NCBI GenBank assembly: GCA_947493035.1
Contig: CANLOW010000001.1
Span: 806,001-870,000 of the forward strand
Direction: 5' to 3'
Length of the DNA stretch: 64,000 nt
From: an uncultured Aquimarina sp.
Lineage (GTDB): Bacteria; Bacteroidota; Bacteroidia; Flavobacteriales; Flavobacteriaceae
Position numbers and translations under genes: made by a program. Positions 8,548 to 16,448 of this stretch are shown piece by piece (the stretch's first letter is position 1; each line of letters starts with the position of its first letter). The notes beneath the pieces are model-generated. The model was not told the DNA's origin. It saw only the letters and a list, made by a program, of their open reading frames with translations, and made no database searches.

Positions 8548-9597
8548 TTAAGCATCGTCAAAATCAATTTTGATTTCGTTGCTTACGGCGTATGCTTGAC
8601 AAGATAAAACAAGGCCTTCTTCTATTTCATCGTCAGTTAATAAGTTGTTTACAGGCATATTTACTTCACCTTCAACTACCCTGCAAATGCAAGAAGCGCA
8701 AACACCTCCTTTACAAGAATATGGAGCGTCAATATCAGCTTTTAATATATTGTCTAAAAGTGTAGCTTTTTTGTCAGATTCAATAACAATACTTTCGTCA
8801 TCTACGATTACTTCTACCTTCGATAAACCATCAGTGTCTTTGTCGTTAGAAATTTCTGTAGAGGAAGTGAAAAGTTCAAAATGAATATTACTTGTTTTAA
8901 CTCCGTTTTCAGAAAGTACTTCTTTTACGCTATTGATCATAGCTTCAGGTCCACAGAGGTAGTAATCGTTGAAATCAATATTATCAAATTTGTTTTTCAA
9001 AACAGAATCGACAATATTCTTGTCAATACGTCCAAATTGAGCACCTTCAGTATTTTCTTGGCTATAGATAAAATCGATGTAAAGTCTTTCGGGGTAGTTA
9101 GTTTGTAGTTCTAGTAGTTCTTTGAAAAACATAGTTTCGTTACTAGATTTGTTTCCGTAGATTAAAACAAATTTACTTTGCTTTTCAGTAGAAAGTACTG
9201 TTTTTATCATGGACATGATAGGGGTAATTCCACTACCGGCTGCAAAAGCCATATAGTTTTTGGTTGAAGAGTTGTTGGGTTTCAACTGAAACTTCCCGTC
9301 AGGAATCATAGCTTCTAGTGAATCTCCTACGGTTAGTTTTTCATTAGCAAAAACAGAAAATGTACCATCAGCAATTTTTTTAACGCTAATTTGAATGTCC
9401 TTGTCTTGGGGGCTACTACTGATGGAATAAGCTCTTCGTACTTCTTCTCCATTTATTTGTGTCTTTAATCCAAGAAATTGCCCAGGTATGAATGTGAAGT
9501 CGTTTTTAAGTTCCTCAGGGATTTCAAAAACTAAAGATACCGCATTAGGTGTTTCTTGTATAATCTTTTTTATGCGAAGTGTACTGTATGAAGACAT
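8548..9597 (-). CDS. PaaE-like ferredoxin-NAD(P)H reductase (FAD and 2Fe-2S)
   Basis: 349-aa flavin oxidoreductase from the ATG at 9597; a TTG five codons upstream is less likely. It has an N-terminal FAD domain (RAYSISSSP), an NAD(P) domain (AAGSGITPIMSMI, YLCGPEAM) and a C-terminal plant-type 2Fe-2S domain with CKGGVCASC plus a last cysteine in LSCQAY. This order matches PaaE of phenylacetyl-CoA epoxidase and related electron-transfer subunits. No oxygenase partner lies nearby, so in this phylum it may be a general reductase for a desaturase or hydroxylase encoded elsewhere. Confidence 0.88.
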   Translation of the reverse strand: MSSYSTLRIKKIIQETPNAVSLVFEIPEELKNDFTFIPGQFLGLKTQINGEEVRRAYSISSSPQDKDIQISVKKIADGTFSVFANEKLTVGDSLEAMIPDGKFQLKPNNSSTKNYMAFAAGSGITPIMSMIKTVLSTEKQSKFVLIYGNKSSNETMFFKELLELQTNYPERLYIDFIYSQENTEGAQFGRIDKNIVDSVLKNKFDNIDFNDYYLCGPEAMINSVKEVLSENGVKTSNIHFELFTSSTEISNDKDTDGLSKVEVIVDDESIVIESDKKATLLDNILKADIDAPYSCKGGVCASCICRVVEGEVNMPVNNLLTDDEIEEGLVLSCQAYAVSNEIKIDFDDA

Positions 9598-9612
9598 TGA
9601 ATTTTTTTTCAA

Positions 9613-10024
9613 AAATAATAAATGTCTGGGGTAACAAAATAAAAAACTGAGTTCAAAAAAGGTGGTTTTTTTATTTTGTTTTTGTGTGCTATAAAAGCGG
9701 TTTCCTTTTTGCAGAACTCAGTTTTGGGGCGAAAATGCTATGTTTCAATACTCTACTTGAAACAACAGTGAAACAAATTTGATGATTTATTTCGAAACGA
9801 AAAAATATTTAACACCTAAATTATGCATGCATAGCTTTTGAAATTTAATAAAAATTAAAATATAAGATGTTGTTTTTGTAGTGGTTAGGCTTGTTTTGTT
9901 TAGCGTGATTCATTAATTAGGTTAAATTTTGTAGAATACTAGATAGTTGTACCTTTAGAAATTAATGTTTAACACACTATTTGCAGTTATAGTTGAGTTA
10001 TAATAGTGTTTAAAGAATAGTATT
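9613..10024. other. Intergenic region with inverted repeats
   Basis: About 410 bases without a gene, between divergent transcription units. It holds a long-range inverted repeat with perfect 12-base arms (9643-9654 and 9714-9725, AAAACTGAGTTC and its complement), a smaller hairpin with 7-base arms (9742-9748 and 9757-9763, GTTTCAA/TTGAAAC), and the probable sprE promoter. I see no RNA gene or ORF. Confidence 0.6.
9927..9957 (+). promoter_or_regulatory. sprE: Candidate sprE promoter
   Basis: TTTTG (9927-9931), an 18-base spacer, then TACCTTTA (9950-9957), one base off TAnnTTTG. The spacing fits the Bacteroidota rule. The start point would be near 9964, about 60 bases before the TTG start. Confidence 0.4.
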
Positions 10025-12586
10025 TTGAAGAAGTATTCTCGTTCGATTTTTGTGCTTGCCATTTTAGCTTTAATTATGGCTAGTTGTTCAAGAAAGAAAG
10101 ATAAGTGGCTAAATCGCAATTGGCACGCGATGACAACCTATTACAATACAGGGTTTAATGGTAAAGAAGCATTCAAGGTTGGTAAGCAAAATGTTGTAGA
10201 AAGTTATCAAGATAATTATTGGAAACAACTACCGGTAGAACGCCTAGAGTTAAAAACTGCTGAAGATATCTATAATGGAGAAAATAGTAATCCTGATTTT
10301 TTAAGAGCTGAAGAGAAGGCAGCAAAAGCGATTCAAAAACACTCGATGGTGATTGCTGATACTGAGAGAAACCCACAAATAGATGAGGCGTTTATGTTGT
10401 TAGGGAAAGCTAGGTATTTTGATCAAAGATTTATTGGTGCTTTAGAGGCTTTTAATTACATTTTGTATAAATACCCCACTTCAAATAATATCAATAACGC
10501 AAAAGTTTGGAAAGCTAAAGTGCAATTGCGTTTAGAGAATGATGAGGGTGCTGTAAAAAGTTTAAAGAAATTATTATTTAAACAAAAAATTACTTTAGAA
10601 GAACAGGAATTAGCTGATGCTTCTGCTATTTTGGCTCAAGGATATATTAACTTAAAACACCGTGATAGTGCCATCGCTCCGATAAAAGTAGCCATAGAGA
10701 ATACAAAAAGCATGGAAGAGAAAGGGCGTTATCTTTTTATTCTAGGACAATTGTATAATAAAATCAGAGAAAGAGATACTGCTAACATTCATTTTGATAA
10801 ATTGATTAAATTGAATAGAAGAGTTCCTAGAGAATATTTAGTGAATGCTTACATAGCGAAAGCGAGAAATTTAGAAATTGAGTCGGACGATCAGATTGCT
10901 TTTTTAGATATTCTAAATAAGTTAGAAAAGAATTGGGAGAACCGACCGTACTTAGACCGTATTTATTATGAAAAAGCTATCTTCTTTTTTGCGGCAGATT
11001 CTTTTAATTTAGCGAAGAAGTATTATAATAAATCATTGAGAACAAATTCGGATGACAAGTACCTAAGGTCGTTAGATTATGAAACGCTTAGTAAAATTTC
11101 CTTCAATGAAGCGGAGTATACTAAGTCAGGTAGGTATATGGATAGTACCTTGAGTTTGTTGGATAGTAATTCTAAAAGATATAGGGTGATCAAAAGAAAG
11201 CGCGACAACCTAGATGAAGTAATACGATATGAAACTGTCGTGCATGATAATGATAGTATATTGAATTTGACTTCGATGTCAAAAGTTAATCAAAAGTTGT
11301 TTTTTCAAAAGTATACAGATAGTCTTAAGGACTTGAAGAAAGAAAAATTGAAAAAACAGAAGGCGCGCTTTGCAAAACAATTGCAGAATGGAGGTAACTT
11401 AAATGCGAAATCTTTTATTCAAGGGAAAAAAGAAAACGAAGGTTTTTATTTCTATAATACCACGATTGTTGAAAGCGGACGTCAGCAATTTGAGAATATT
11501 TACGGGAAACGTCAATTGGTAGATAATTGGAAAGTGTCTAGTATTAGTGGTTTCAATAATATTGTAGATGCTATAGAGCCTATAGACGAAGATTATGATA
11601 TTAATAAAGACCCGCAATTTGACCCGCAGTCTTATTTAACTAAAATACCAACAGATCAAAAGATTATTGATAGTCTTAATTATGGTTTAAATGATGCGCA
11701 CTTCCAATTAGGTACGTTGTATAAAGAACAGTTGAAAGAGTATTTTAAAGCTTCTCAGAGTTTTGAAGCGGTATTAGGTAATGCTCCTGAGGAGAAATAT
11801 ATTCTTCCTGCAAAATACAATTTGTATAAAATTTATCAAGTAAATGGTAATTTTAGTAAAGAAGAACAAGTGCGTCAGGATATTCTAAAAAATCATCCTA
11901 ATTCACGTTTTGCGGCTATTGTAAAAGATCCTTTCAAGCAGGTTGAAGGTGATGAGAATGATTTTGATGAAAAATATGGTAAGATTTATAAGAAATTCAT
12001 GAATCAAGATTATCCATCTGTTTTAAGAGGTTTGGAGCCGATGATTGAAACTTATAAGGGGGATGATTTAGAGTTGAGATTACAATTGTTAAAGTCTAAA
12101 ACAATTGGGAAAATAGAAGGTGTGTCAGCTATGAAACCTACATTAGAATATTTAGCAAACACCTTCCCTCAATCTGATGAAGGAAAAAGAGCGATAGATA
12201 TGTTGTCTAGTACAATACCGCATATAGAAAATATGCAGTTTAAGAATGATACATCTTCTACTGCTAGGTATAAATTGGTGTACGATGCTCATGGAAACAC
12301 GGAAGCTGTAGCGTTGAAAAAGCAATTAGATTCACTTCTTGTAAAAAGGAGGTTTGATGAATTGAAAACATCAATAGATTTTTATACTCCTGAAACATCT
12401 TTGGTTGTGGTACATGGTATGAAAGGTAAAGGGCAAGTACGTGCAGTTAATGCATTATTGTCAGACGAGAGTTTGCTCGATTCGATGAAGAGACAAGGTT
12501 TGTTCGTTTCAAGTAGCAATTATCGAGTGATACAAGGGCAAAAGAAGTTTGATGAATATAAAAAACAATTAGAATCCTTATTTTAG
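10025..12586 (+). CDS. sprE: T9SS/gliding motility TPR lipoprotein SprE (PorW)
   Basis: 853-aa lipoprotein with signal peptide and lipobox MASC (Cys21). It then carries the SRKKDKWLNRNWHAMTTYYNTGFNG segment and several tetratricopeptide-like helical repeats over most of its length. Size, N-terminal sequence and the following bactofilin/ATP synthase genes match Flavobacterium SprE and PorW, an outer-membrane-linked lipoprotein needed for type IX secretion and gliding. The start is TTG: it gives a proper MKK signal peptide, and no better ATG is present upstream. A promoter candidate lies about 70 bases upstream. Confidence 0.85.
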   Translation: MKKYSRSIFVLAILALIMASCSRKKDKWLNRNWHAMTTYYNTGFNGKEAFKVGKQNVVESYQDNYWKQLPVERLELKTAEDIYNGENSNPDFLRAEEKAAKAIQKHSMVIADTERNPQIDEAFMLLGKARYFDQRFIGALEAFNYILYKYPTSNNINNAKVWKAKVQLRLENDEGAVKSLKKLLFKQKITLEEQELADASAILAQGYINLKHRDSAIAPIKVAIENTKSMEEKGRYLFILGQLYNKIRERDTANIHFDKLIKLNRRVPREYLVNAYIAKARNLEIESDDQIAFLDILNKLEKNWENRPYLDRIYYEKAIFFFAADSFNLAKKYYNKSLRTNSDDKYLRSLDYETLSKISFNEAEYTKSGRYMDSTLSLLDSNSKRYRVIKRKRDNLDEVIRYETVVHDNDSILNLTSMSKVNQKLFFQKYTDSLKDLKKEKLKKQKARFAKQLQNGGNLNAKSFIQGKKENEGFYFYNTTIVESGRQQFENIYGKRQLVDNWKVSSISGFNNIVDAIEPIDEDYDINKDPQFDPQSYLTKIPTDQKIIDSLNYGLNDAHFQLGTLYKEQLKEYFKASQSFEAVLGNAPEEKYILPAKYNLYKIYQVNGNFSKEEQVRQDILKNHPNSRFAAIVKDPFKQVEGDENDFDEKYGKIYKKFMNQDYPSVLRGLEPMIETYKGDDLELRLQLLKSKTIGKIEGVSAMKPTLEYLANTFPQSDEGKRAIDMLSSTIPHIENMQFKNDTSSTARYKLVYDAHGNTEAVALKKQLDSLLVKRRFDELKTSIDFYTPETSLVVVHGMKGKGQVRAVNALLSDESLLDSMKRQGLFVSSSNYRVIQGQKKFDEYKKQLESLF

Positions 12587-12623
12587 CAGTATTGTAAGTA
12601 TTTAACTTAATACCTCAGGAATC

Positions 12624-13031
12624 ATGTTCTCAGATAATAAAAAACCGAAAGAAACATTGGACTACTCAAAAAATCAAAATAAAATTTCAGAAGGAACACT
12701 AATTACCGGAGATTTAGTATCAAAGGGAGGTTTTCGTATTGAAGGTAAAATTGAAGGTAATGTAAAGACGGAAGGGCGTGTGGTTGTAGGGGCTACTGGA
12801 AGCATAACGGGTACTTTGACTTGTGAAAGTGCAGAGTTTGAAGGGAGTTTCTCAGGGGCACTAGATGTTTCAGATACATTAACGTTGAAACCAACAGCTA
12901 AAATTCAAGGAGAGGTAGTAATCGGTAAGTTAGTGGTAGAATCAGGAGCTAGTTTTAATGTGAGTTCTTGTGCAATGAAAGGTGCCATAAAAAATATTAA
13001 TAGAAAACCTAATGGAGAAAAATCGGCTTAA
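12624..13031 (+). CDS. Bactofilin (polymer-forming cytoskeletal protein)
   Basis: 135-aa bactofilin. The central beta-helix domain (about residues 20-115) has the repeated short hydrophobic-glycine pattern seen in ISEGTLITGDLVSKGGFRIEGKIEGNV and the following rungs. Bactofilins self-assemble into filaments on the inner membrane and help place envelope machinery. It lies 37 bases after sprE and its end overlaps the start of the AtpZ-like gene by 20 bases, so it bridges the sprE and atp units. In other Flavobacteriia the same gene order occurs; a role in motility or shape is inferred. Confidence 0.88.
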   Translation: MFSDNKKPKETLDYSKNQNKISEGTLITGDLVSKGGFRIEGKIEGNVKTEGRVVVGATGSITGTLTCESAEFEGSFSGALDVSDTLTLKPTAKIQGEVVIGKLVVESGASFNVSSCAMKGAIKNINRKPNGEKSA

Positions 13032-13227
13032 GAATTTTGCCGTTTTTACGGGTATAGGAATACAAATGGGTGCTACTATTTACATAGGGCACCTTTTTGG
13101 GTCTTGGTTAGATGCTAAATATCATAAAGAAACTCCTTTTTATGATACTTGGTTGACTTTGTCTGCCGTCATTTTGGCAACTGTTAGTGTTATTATTCAG
13201 GTTATACGTTTCTCAAATAAAAAGTGA
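13012..13227 (+). CDS. AtpZ/AtpI-family small membrane protein
   Basis: 71-aa protein with two membrane helices (about residues 9-29 and 45-65) and the GIGIQMGATIYIGHLFGSWLD motif of the AtpZ/AtpI family. These proteins sit next to ATP synthase genes and are thought to help c-ring assembly or magnesium supply. Its ATG lies inside the end of the bactofilin gene (20-base overlap), pointing to coupled translation. Confidence 0.82.
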   Translation: MEKNRLKNFAVFTGIGIQMGATIYIGHLFGSWLDAKYHKETPFYDTWLTLSAVILATVSVIIQVIRFSNKK

Positions 13228-13246
13228 ATTTTAAGTAAAGCACTTT

Positions 13247-13278
13247 TTTGTGTTGAGTAATTAGCTTTTATATTTTTG
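13247..13278 (+). promoter_or_regulatory. Promoter of the ATP synthase region
   Basis: TTTG (13247-13250), 20 bases, then TATTTTTG (13271-13278): a full match to TTTG-N(17-23)-TAnnTTTG. Transcription would start near 13284, about 40 bases before the next gene. Confidence 0.6.
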
Positions 13279-13324
13279 CAACCAAATTTTCAAGATAATT
13301 AGATTGATAATCGAAAACATAAAG

Positions 13325-13717
13325 ATGAAACATTACTTACATATTGTGTTAATTGCTTTAATGGCCTTTTCGGTTCATAAGTTTATATTATTACCGCAAT
13401 TAAATATTGAAGATACCGTACCAGTAATTTTTCAGCACGTACTGTTGAGTGGTTTTGTGCTGCTTATCTATGTTGTTAGTGAATTTATGTCAAAACATTT
13501 TTTAGCTTCTGCGGGTTTTACGGTTTTAGGGTTTATCACTTTGAAAATGATTTTACTTGTAATGTTTGCGAATGCATATGAAGTTGAAATGGAAAAACAG
13601 CCTGTGATTAAATACCTTTTGTTTGGTTTCTATTTTTTCTATTTGATAGTTCTGTTGTTGAAAATTGTACCATTATTAAATGTAGAACTTCCTAAAAACA
13701 CAAATAAAGACCTTTAA
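13325..13717 (+). CDS. AtpI-like four-helix membrane protein
   Basis: 130-aa protein from the ATG at 13325; the frame is open seven codons further upstream from a TTG, but the ATG gives a clean MKHYLHIVL start. Four hydrophobic segments (about 4-22, 37-56, 62-82, 95-118) make it an integral membrane protein. It occupies the place of AtpI in the operon and resembles a flavobacterial uncharacterised family (DUF6168 from memory). It may assist F0 assembly; that is inferred only from position. Confidence 0.65.
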   Translation: MKHYLHIVLIALMAFSVHKFILLPQLNIEDTVPVIFQHVLLSGFVLLIYVVSEFMSKHFLASAGFTVLGFITLKMILLVMFANAYEVEMEKQPVIKYLLFGFYFFYLIVLLLKIVPLLNVELPKNTNKDL

Positions 13718-13772
13718 AATAAGGGATTTCAAAAAAAATGAAGATCATTCTATGTTTTGTTAATTAAAAATG

Positions 13773-13780
13773 TAATTTTG
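13773..13780 (+). promoter_or_regulatory. atpB: Candidate -7 box before atpB
   Basis: TAATTTTG matches TAnnTTTG exactly and is followed by CAGCCAAATTT, very like the CAACCAAATTT after the box at 13271. The nearest upstream TTTG is only 13 bases away, so the -33 element is not convincing. Confidence 0.4.
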
Positions 13781-13818
13781 CAGCCAAATTTCGAGTTTCA
13801 ATTTATATTGTAAATCAC

Positions 13819-15012
13819 ATGATGGGAGCACAATCGCTTAGTAAGATTTTTGCGACGTTAGTTGTATCGTTTTTCAGTTTAACTTTATTTGCAGGGACTG
13901 AAGCACCTGAAAACCCAATTCAGCATCACGATCATAAGGATGACCATCATGGAGATCCTCATGCTCATGCTGCTACTCCTTCGTCAAATTTACATGCTAA
14001 AGATGCTCATGCTAATCATGGTGGGGCAGTTGATACTAAAGAAGAAGTAGATGCATATATTCAGCATCACCTTGCTGATTCTCATGACGTGGTTTTATGG
14101 TCAGATGGAGAGAAAGGGACTCATGTTGGATTTCCGTTACCTGTTATTTTATGGGATGGTGGTTTGAAAGTTGGGATGTCTTCTCAGTTTCATCACGGGG
14201 AAAGTGTTGCAACTATAGGTGGTAATCATTACAAGCTTTTTCATGGTAAAGTATATAAGACAGATGCTAAAGGAACATTAAGTTACGATGAGCATCATCA
14301 TCCAACTAACGAGAAGCCTTTTGATCTTTCTATTACAAAGAATGTTTTTGCAATGCTTGTAACAGGGTTGTTATTGCTTCTTGGTTTTGGAAGTCTAGCG
14401 AAAGGTTATAAAAATGGTCCGATACCTAAAGGTATAGGTCGTTTTCTAGAGCCACTTGTGTTATACGTTCGTGATGAAATAGCAAAGCCAAATATCGGTG
14501 AGAGAAAATATAGAAAGTATATGGGGTTTTTGTTGACCATATTCTTCTTTATATGGTTGTTGAATTTGTTAGGCTTAACGCCTTTTGGTTTTAATGTTAC
14601 AGGAAACATTACATTTACAGCATGTTTGGCACTAATTACTTTTTTGATTGTACAGTTTTCAGGGAATAAAGATTATTGGAAGCATATTTTTTGGATGCCA
14701 GGTGTTCCTGTGCCGATGAAAATAATATTAGCGCCAATTGAATTAATAGGTTTAGTTACTAAGCCGTTTTCATTAATGGTTCGTTTATTTGCAAATATTA
14801 CAGCAGGGCACTCAGTTGTTATGGGTATTATTGCGGTAATCTATTTGATGAAGGATAGTTTAGGTTTAGTAGGGGGTATAAGCGTTTCTATGATATTAGG
14901 AATTTTTATTAACCTTATTGAACTATTGGTGGCATTCTTGCAAGCATATATCTTTACAATGTTAGCGTCATTGTTTATCGGTATGGCAGTGGAAGAGCAT
15001 GATCATCACTAG
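13819..15012 (+). CDS. atpB: F0F1 ATP synthase subunit a with His-rich N-terminal extension
   Basis: 397 aa, about 120 longer than E. coli subunit a. The extra length is an N-terminal signal-like helix (about 7-25) followed by a His-rich segment with ten histidines in residues 31-65 and more HH clusters to about 165. The C-terminal part has five or more membrane helices and the essential proton-channel arginine R322 in LMVRLFANITAGH. Subunit a forms the proton path against the c-ring. The extension would face the periplasm. Long N-terminal regions occur in Bacteroidota AtpB, but the histidine density stands out. Confidence 0.95.
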   Translation: MMGAQSLSKIFATLVVSFFSLTLFAGTEAPENPIQHHDHKDDHHGDPHAHAATPSSNLHAKDAHANHGGAVDTKEEVDAYIQHHLADSHDVVLWSDGEKGTHVGFPLPVILWDGGLKVGMSSQFHHGESVATIGGNHYKLFHGKVYKTDAKGTLSYDEHHHPTNEKPFDLSITKNVFAMLVTGLLLLLGFGSLAKGYKNGPIPKGIGRFLEPLVLYVRDEIAKPNIGERKYRKYMGFLLTIFFFIWLLNLLGLTPFGFNVTGNITFTACLALITFLIVQFSGNKDYWKHIFWMPGVPVPMKIILAPIELIGLVTKPFSLMVRLFANITAGHSVVMGIIAVIYLMKDSLGLVGGISVSMILGIFINLIELLVAFLQAYIFTMLASLFIGMAVEEHDHH

Positions 15013-15056
15013 GAAGAGAGATTAAAGAATTTGTTTAATTATATATAATTTTTGAA

Positions 15057-15254
15057 ATGGGAACAATTCCAAGTTTAGTAGGAGCAGGTTTAATCGTTGT
15101 TGGAGCAGGATTAGGTCTTGGTAAGATTGGTGGATCAGCTATGGAAGCTATCGCTCGTCAGCCAGAAGCTGCTGGTAAAATCCAAACTGCAATGATTATC
15201 ATTGGAGCACTTTTAGAAGGTGTTGCATTAGCTGCAATTTTCTTCGGAAAGTAA
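15057..15254 (+). CDS. atpE: F0F1 ATP synthase subunit c
   Basis: 65-aa hairpin protolipid. Two membrane helices flank the polar loop ARQPEAAG. The ion-binding carboxylate is E54 in ALLEGVAL. The position taken by glutamine in sodium-type rings is K23 here, and E54 is followed by Gly, not Ser/Thr, so the ring is expected to move protons. Several copies form the rotor ring, so this gene must be expressed far above its neighbours. A strong intercistronic hairpin directly follows it. Confidence 0.96.
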   Translation: MGTIPSLVGAGLIVVGAGLGLGKIGGSAMEAIARQPEAAGKIQTAMIIIGALLEGVALAAIFFGK

Positions 15255-15264
15255 TTAAAAGTTG

Positions 15265-15299
15265 AATACTACTTGTAACGGTTGGTTACAAGTAGTATT
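15265..15299 (+). promoter_or_regulatory. Perfect hairpin between atpE and atpF
   Basis: Arms 15265-15279 and 15285-15299 are exact complements over 15 bases with a GGTTG loop and no T run. It lies 10 bases after the atpE stop. It is probably an mRNA-stabilising or partial-termination structure that raises subunit c output. Confidence 0.75.
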
Positions 15300-15330
15300 A
15301 AATCACATTAAACAAACAAATTTATAGGTA

Positions 15331-15831
15331 ATGGAAAAGTTAATTAATGATTTTTCGTTTGGTTTATTCTTTTGGGTAGCCATTATTTTTACAGTTTTAA
15401 TTTTCATTTTAAGAAAATTTGCTTGGAAACCTATTTTGAGCAGTCTTGATGAGCGTGAAGAAGGAATTCAAGGGGCATTGGATGCTGCCGAAAATGCTAA
15501 GAAAGAGTTAGAGAATTTACAAGCAGACAACGAACGTATCTTAAATGAAGCTCGTGCTGAGCGTGATGGTTTGTTGAAAGAGGCTCGTGAGATGAAAGCT
15601 AATATTTTAGCTAAAGCAGAAGAAGAGGCTACAGTGCAAACAGATAAGATGATTTCTAAAGCTAAAGAAGTAATAGCTGCAGAGAAAAAAGCTGCAGTTG
15701 CAGATCTTAAGAATCAAGTAGCTGGGTTATCAGTAGAAATTGCTGAAAAAGTAGTGAAAAACGAATTGTCAGATAAAGATAAGCAGTTAGCTTTAGTAGA
15801 GACTTTATTAAAAGACGCTACTTTAAACTAA
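15331..15831 (+). CDS. atpF: F0F1 ATP synthase subunit b
   Basis: 166 aa. One N-terminal membrane helix (about residues 10-27) is followed by WKPILSSLDEREEGIQGALDAAENAK and a long charged coiled coil, the usual stator-stalk layout. Dimeric b links the membrane part to F1 through the delta subunit. It begins 76 bases after atpE, beyond the hairpin, and atpH begins six bases after its stop. Confidence 0.96.
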   Translation: MEKLINDFSFGLFFWVAIIFTVLIFILRKFAWKPILSSLDEREEGIQGALDAAENAKKELENLQADNERILNEARAERDGLLKEAREMKANILAKAEEEATVQTDKMISKAKEVIAAEKKAAVADLKNQVAGLSVEIAEKVVKNELSDKDKQLALVETLLKDATLN

Positions 15832-15837
15832 GAAAAG

Positions 15838-16386
15838 ATGAGTAGAGCGGCAGTAAGATATGCGAAAGCAATGTTGAGTTTGGCGAAGGAGCAAAATGCT
15901 TCAGATGCTGTTTTTGCTGAAATGCAGCAAATCAACGCTACAGTTGCTGAAAGTGCAGATTTAAGAGGGTTAATCAGTAGTCCGTTGATTGCTGATACTA
16001 TTAAGAAGTCAAGCTTAGAGGCTGTTTTTGCTAGTGTTGGGGCAATCACTAAAGGGTTGTTCGATACGTTGGTTAGTAATAAGCGTGTAGAAAAATTGCA
16101 AGATGTAGCGTTAAGTTACATTTCTTTGTATGAACAAGATAAAGGTGCTCAGGTAGCTAAAGTAACTACGGCAGTTCCTTTAAATGATGCTTTAGAAAGT
16201 GCTATTTTGACTAAAGTCAAAGAATTGACAGGTAAAGAAGCAACATTAGAAGTGACTGTCGATGAATCAATTTTAGGTGGTTTCGTGCTACGTGTAGGAG
16301 ATTTGCAATACAATGCTTCAGTAGCTCGTCAATTATCAAGCTTGAAGCAATCATTCGAAGACAATTCATTTGTCTCAAAATTATAA
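15838..16386 (+). CDS. atpH: F0F1 ATP synthase subunit delta
   Basis: 182-aa delta subunit. It starts SRAAVRYAKAMLSLA, the conserved N-terminal helix that binds alpha, and ends with the family's GGFVLRVGDLQYNASVARQL segment. It connects the b stalk to the top of F1. Six bases separate it from atpF and 62 from atpA, all on the same strand. Confidence 0.96.
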   Translation: MSRAAVRYAKAMLSLAKEQNASDAVFAEMQQINATVAESADLRGLISSPLIADTIKKSSLEAVFASVGAITKGLFDTLVSNKRVEKLQDVALSYISLYEQDKGAQVAKVTTAVPLNDALESAILTKVKELTGKEATLEVTVDESILGGFVLRVGDLQYNASVARQLSSLKQSFEDNSFVSKL

Positions 16387-16448
16387 TTAGTAACTAAGAG
16401 TTTTTAAGATCCTAATTCAGTTTGGGAGAATATAAATAACATTAAGTA

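Noticed and set aside
9742..9763. Repeated GTTTCAA/TTGAAAC resembling CRISPR repeats
   Set aside because: Only one short hairpin and a nearby TGAAAC word; no regular spacing, no spacers and no cas genes.
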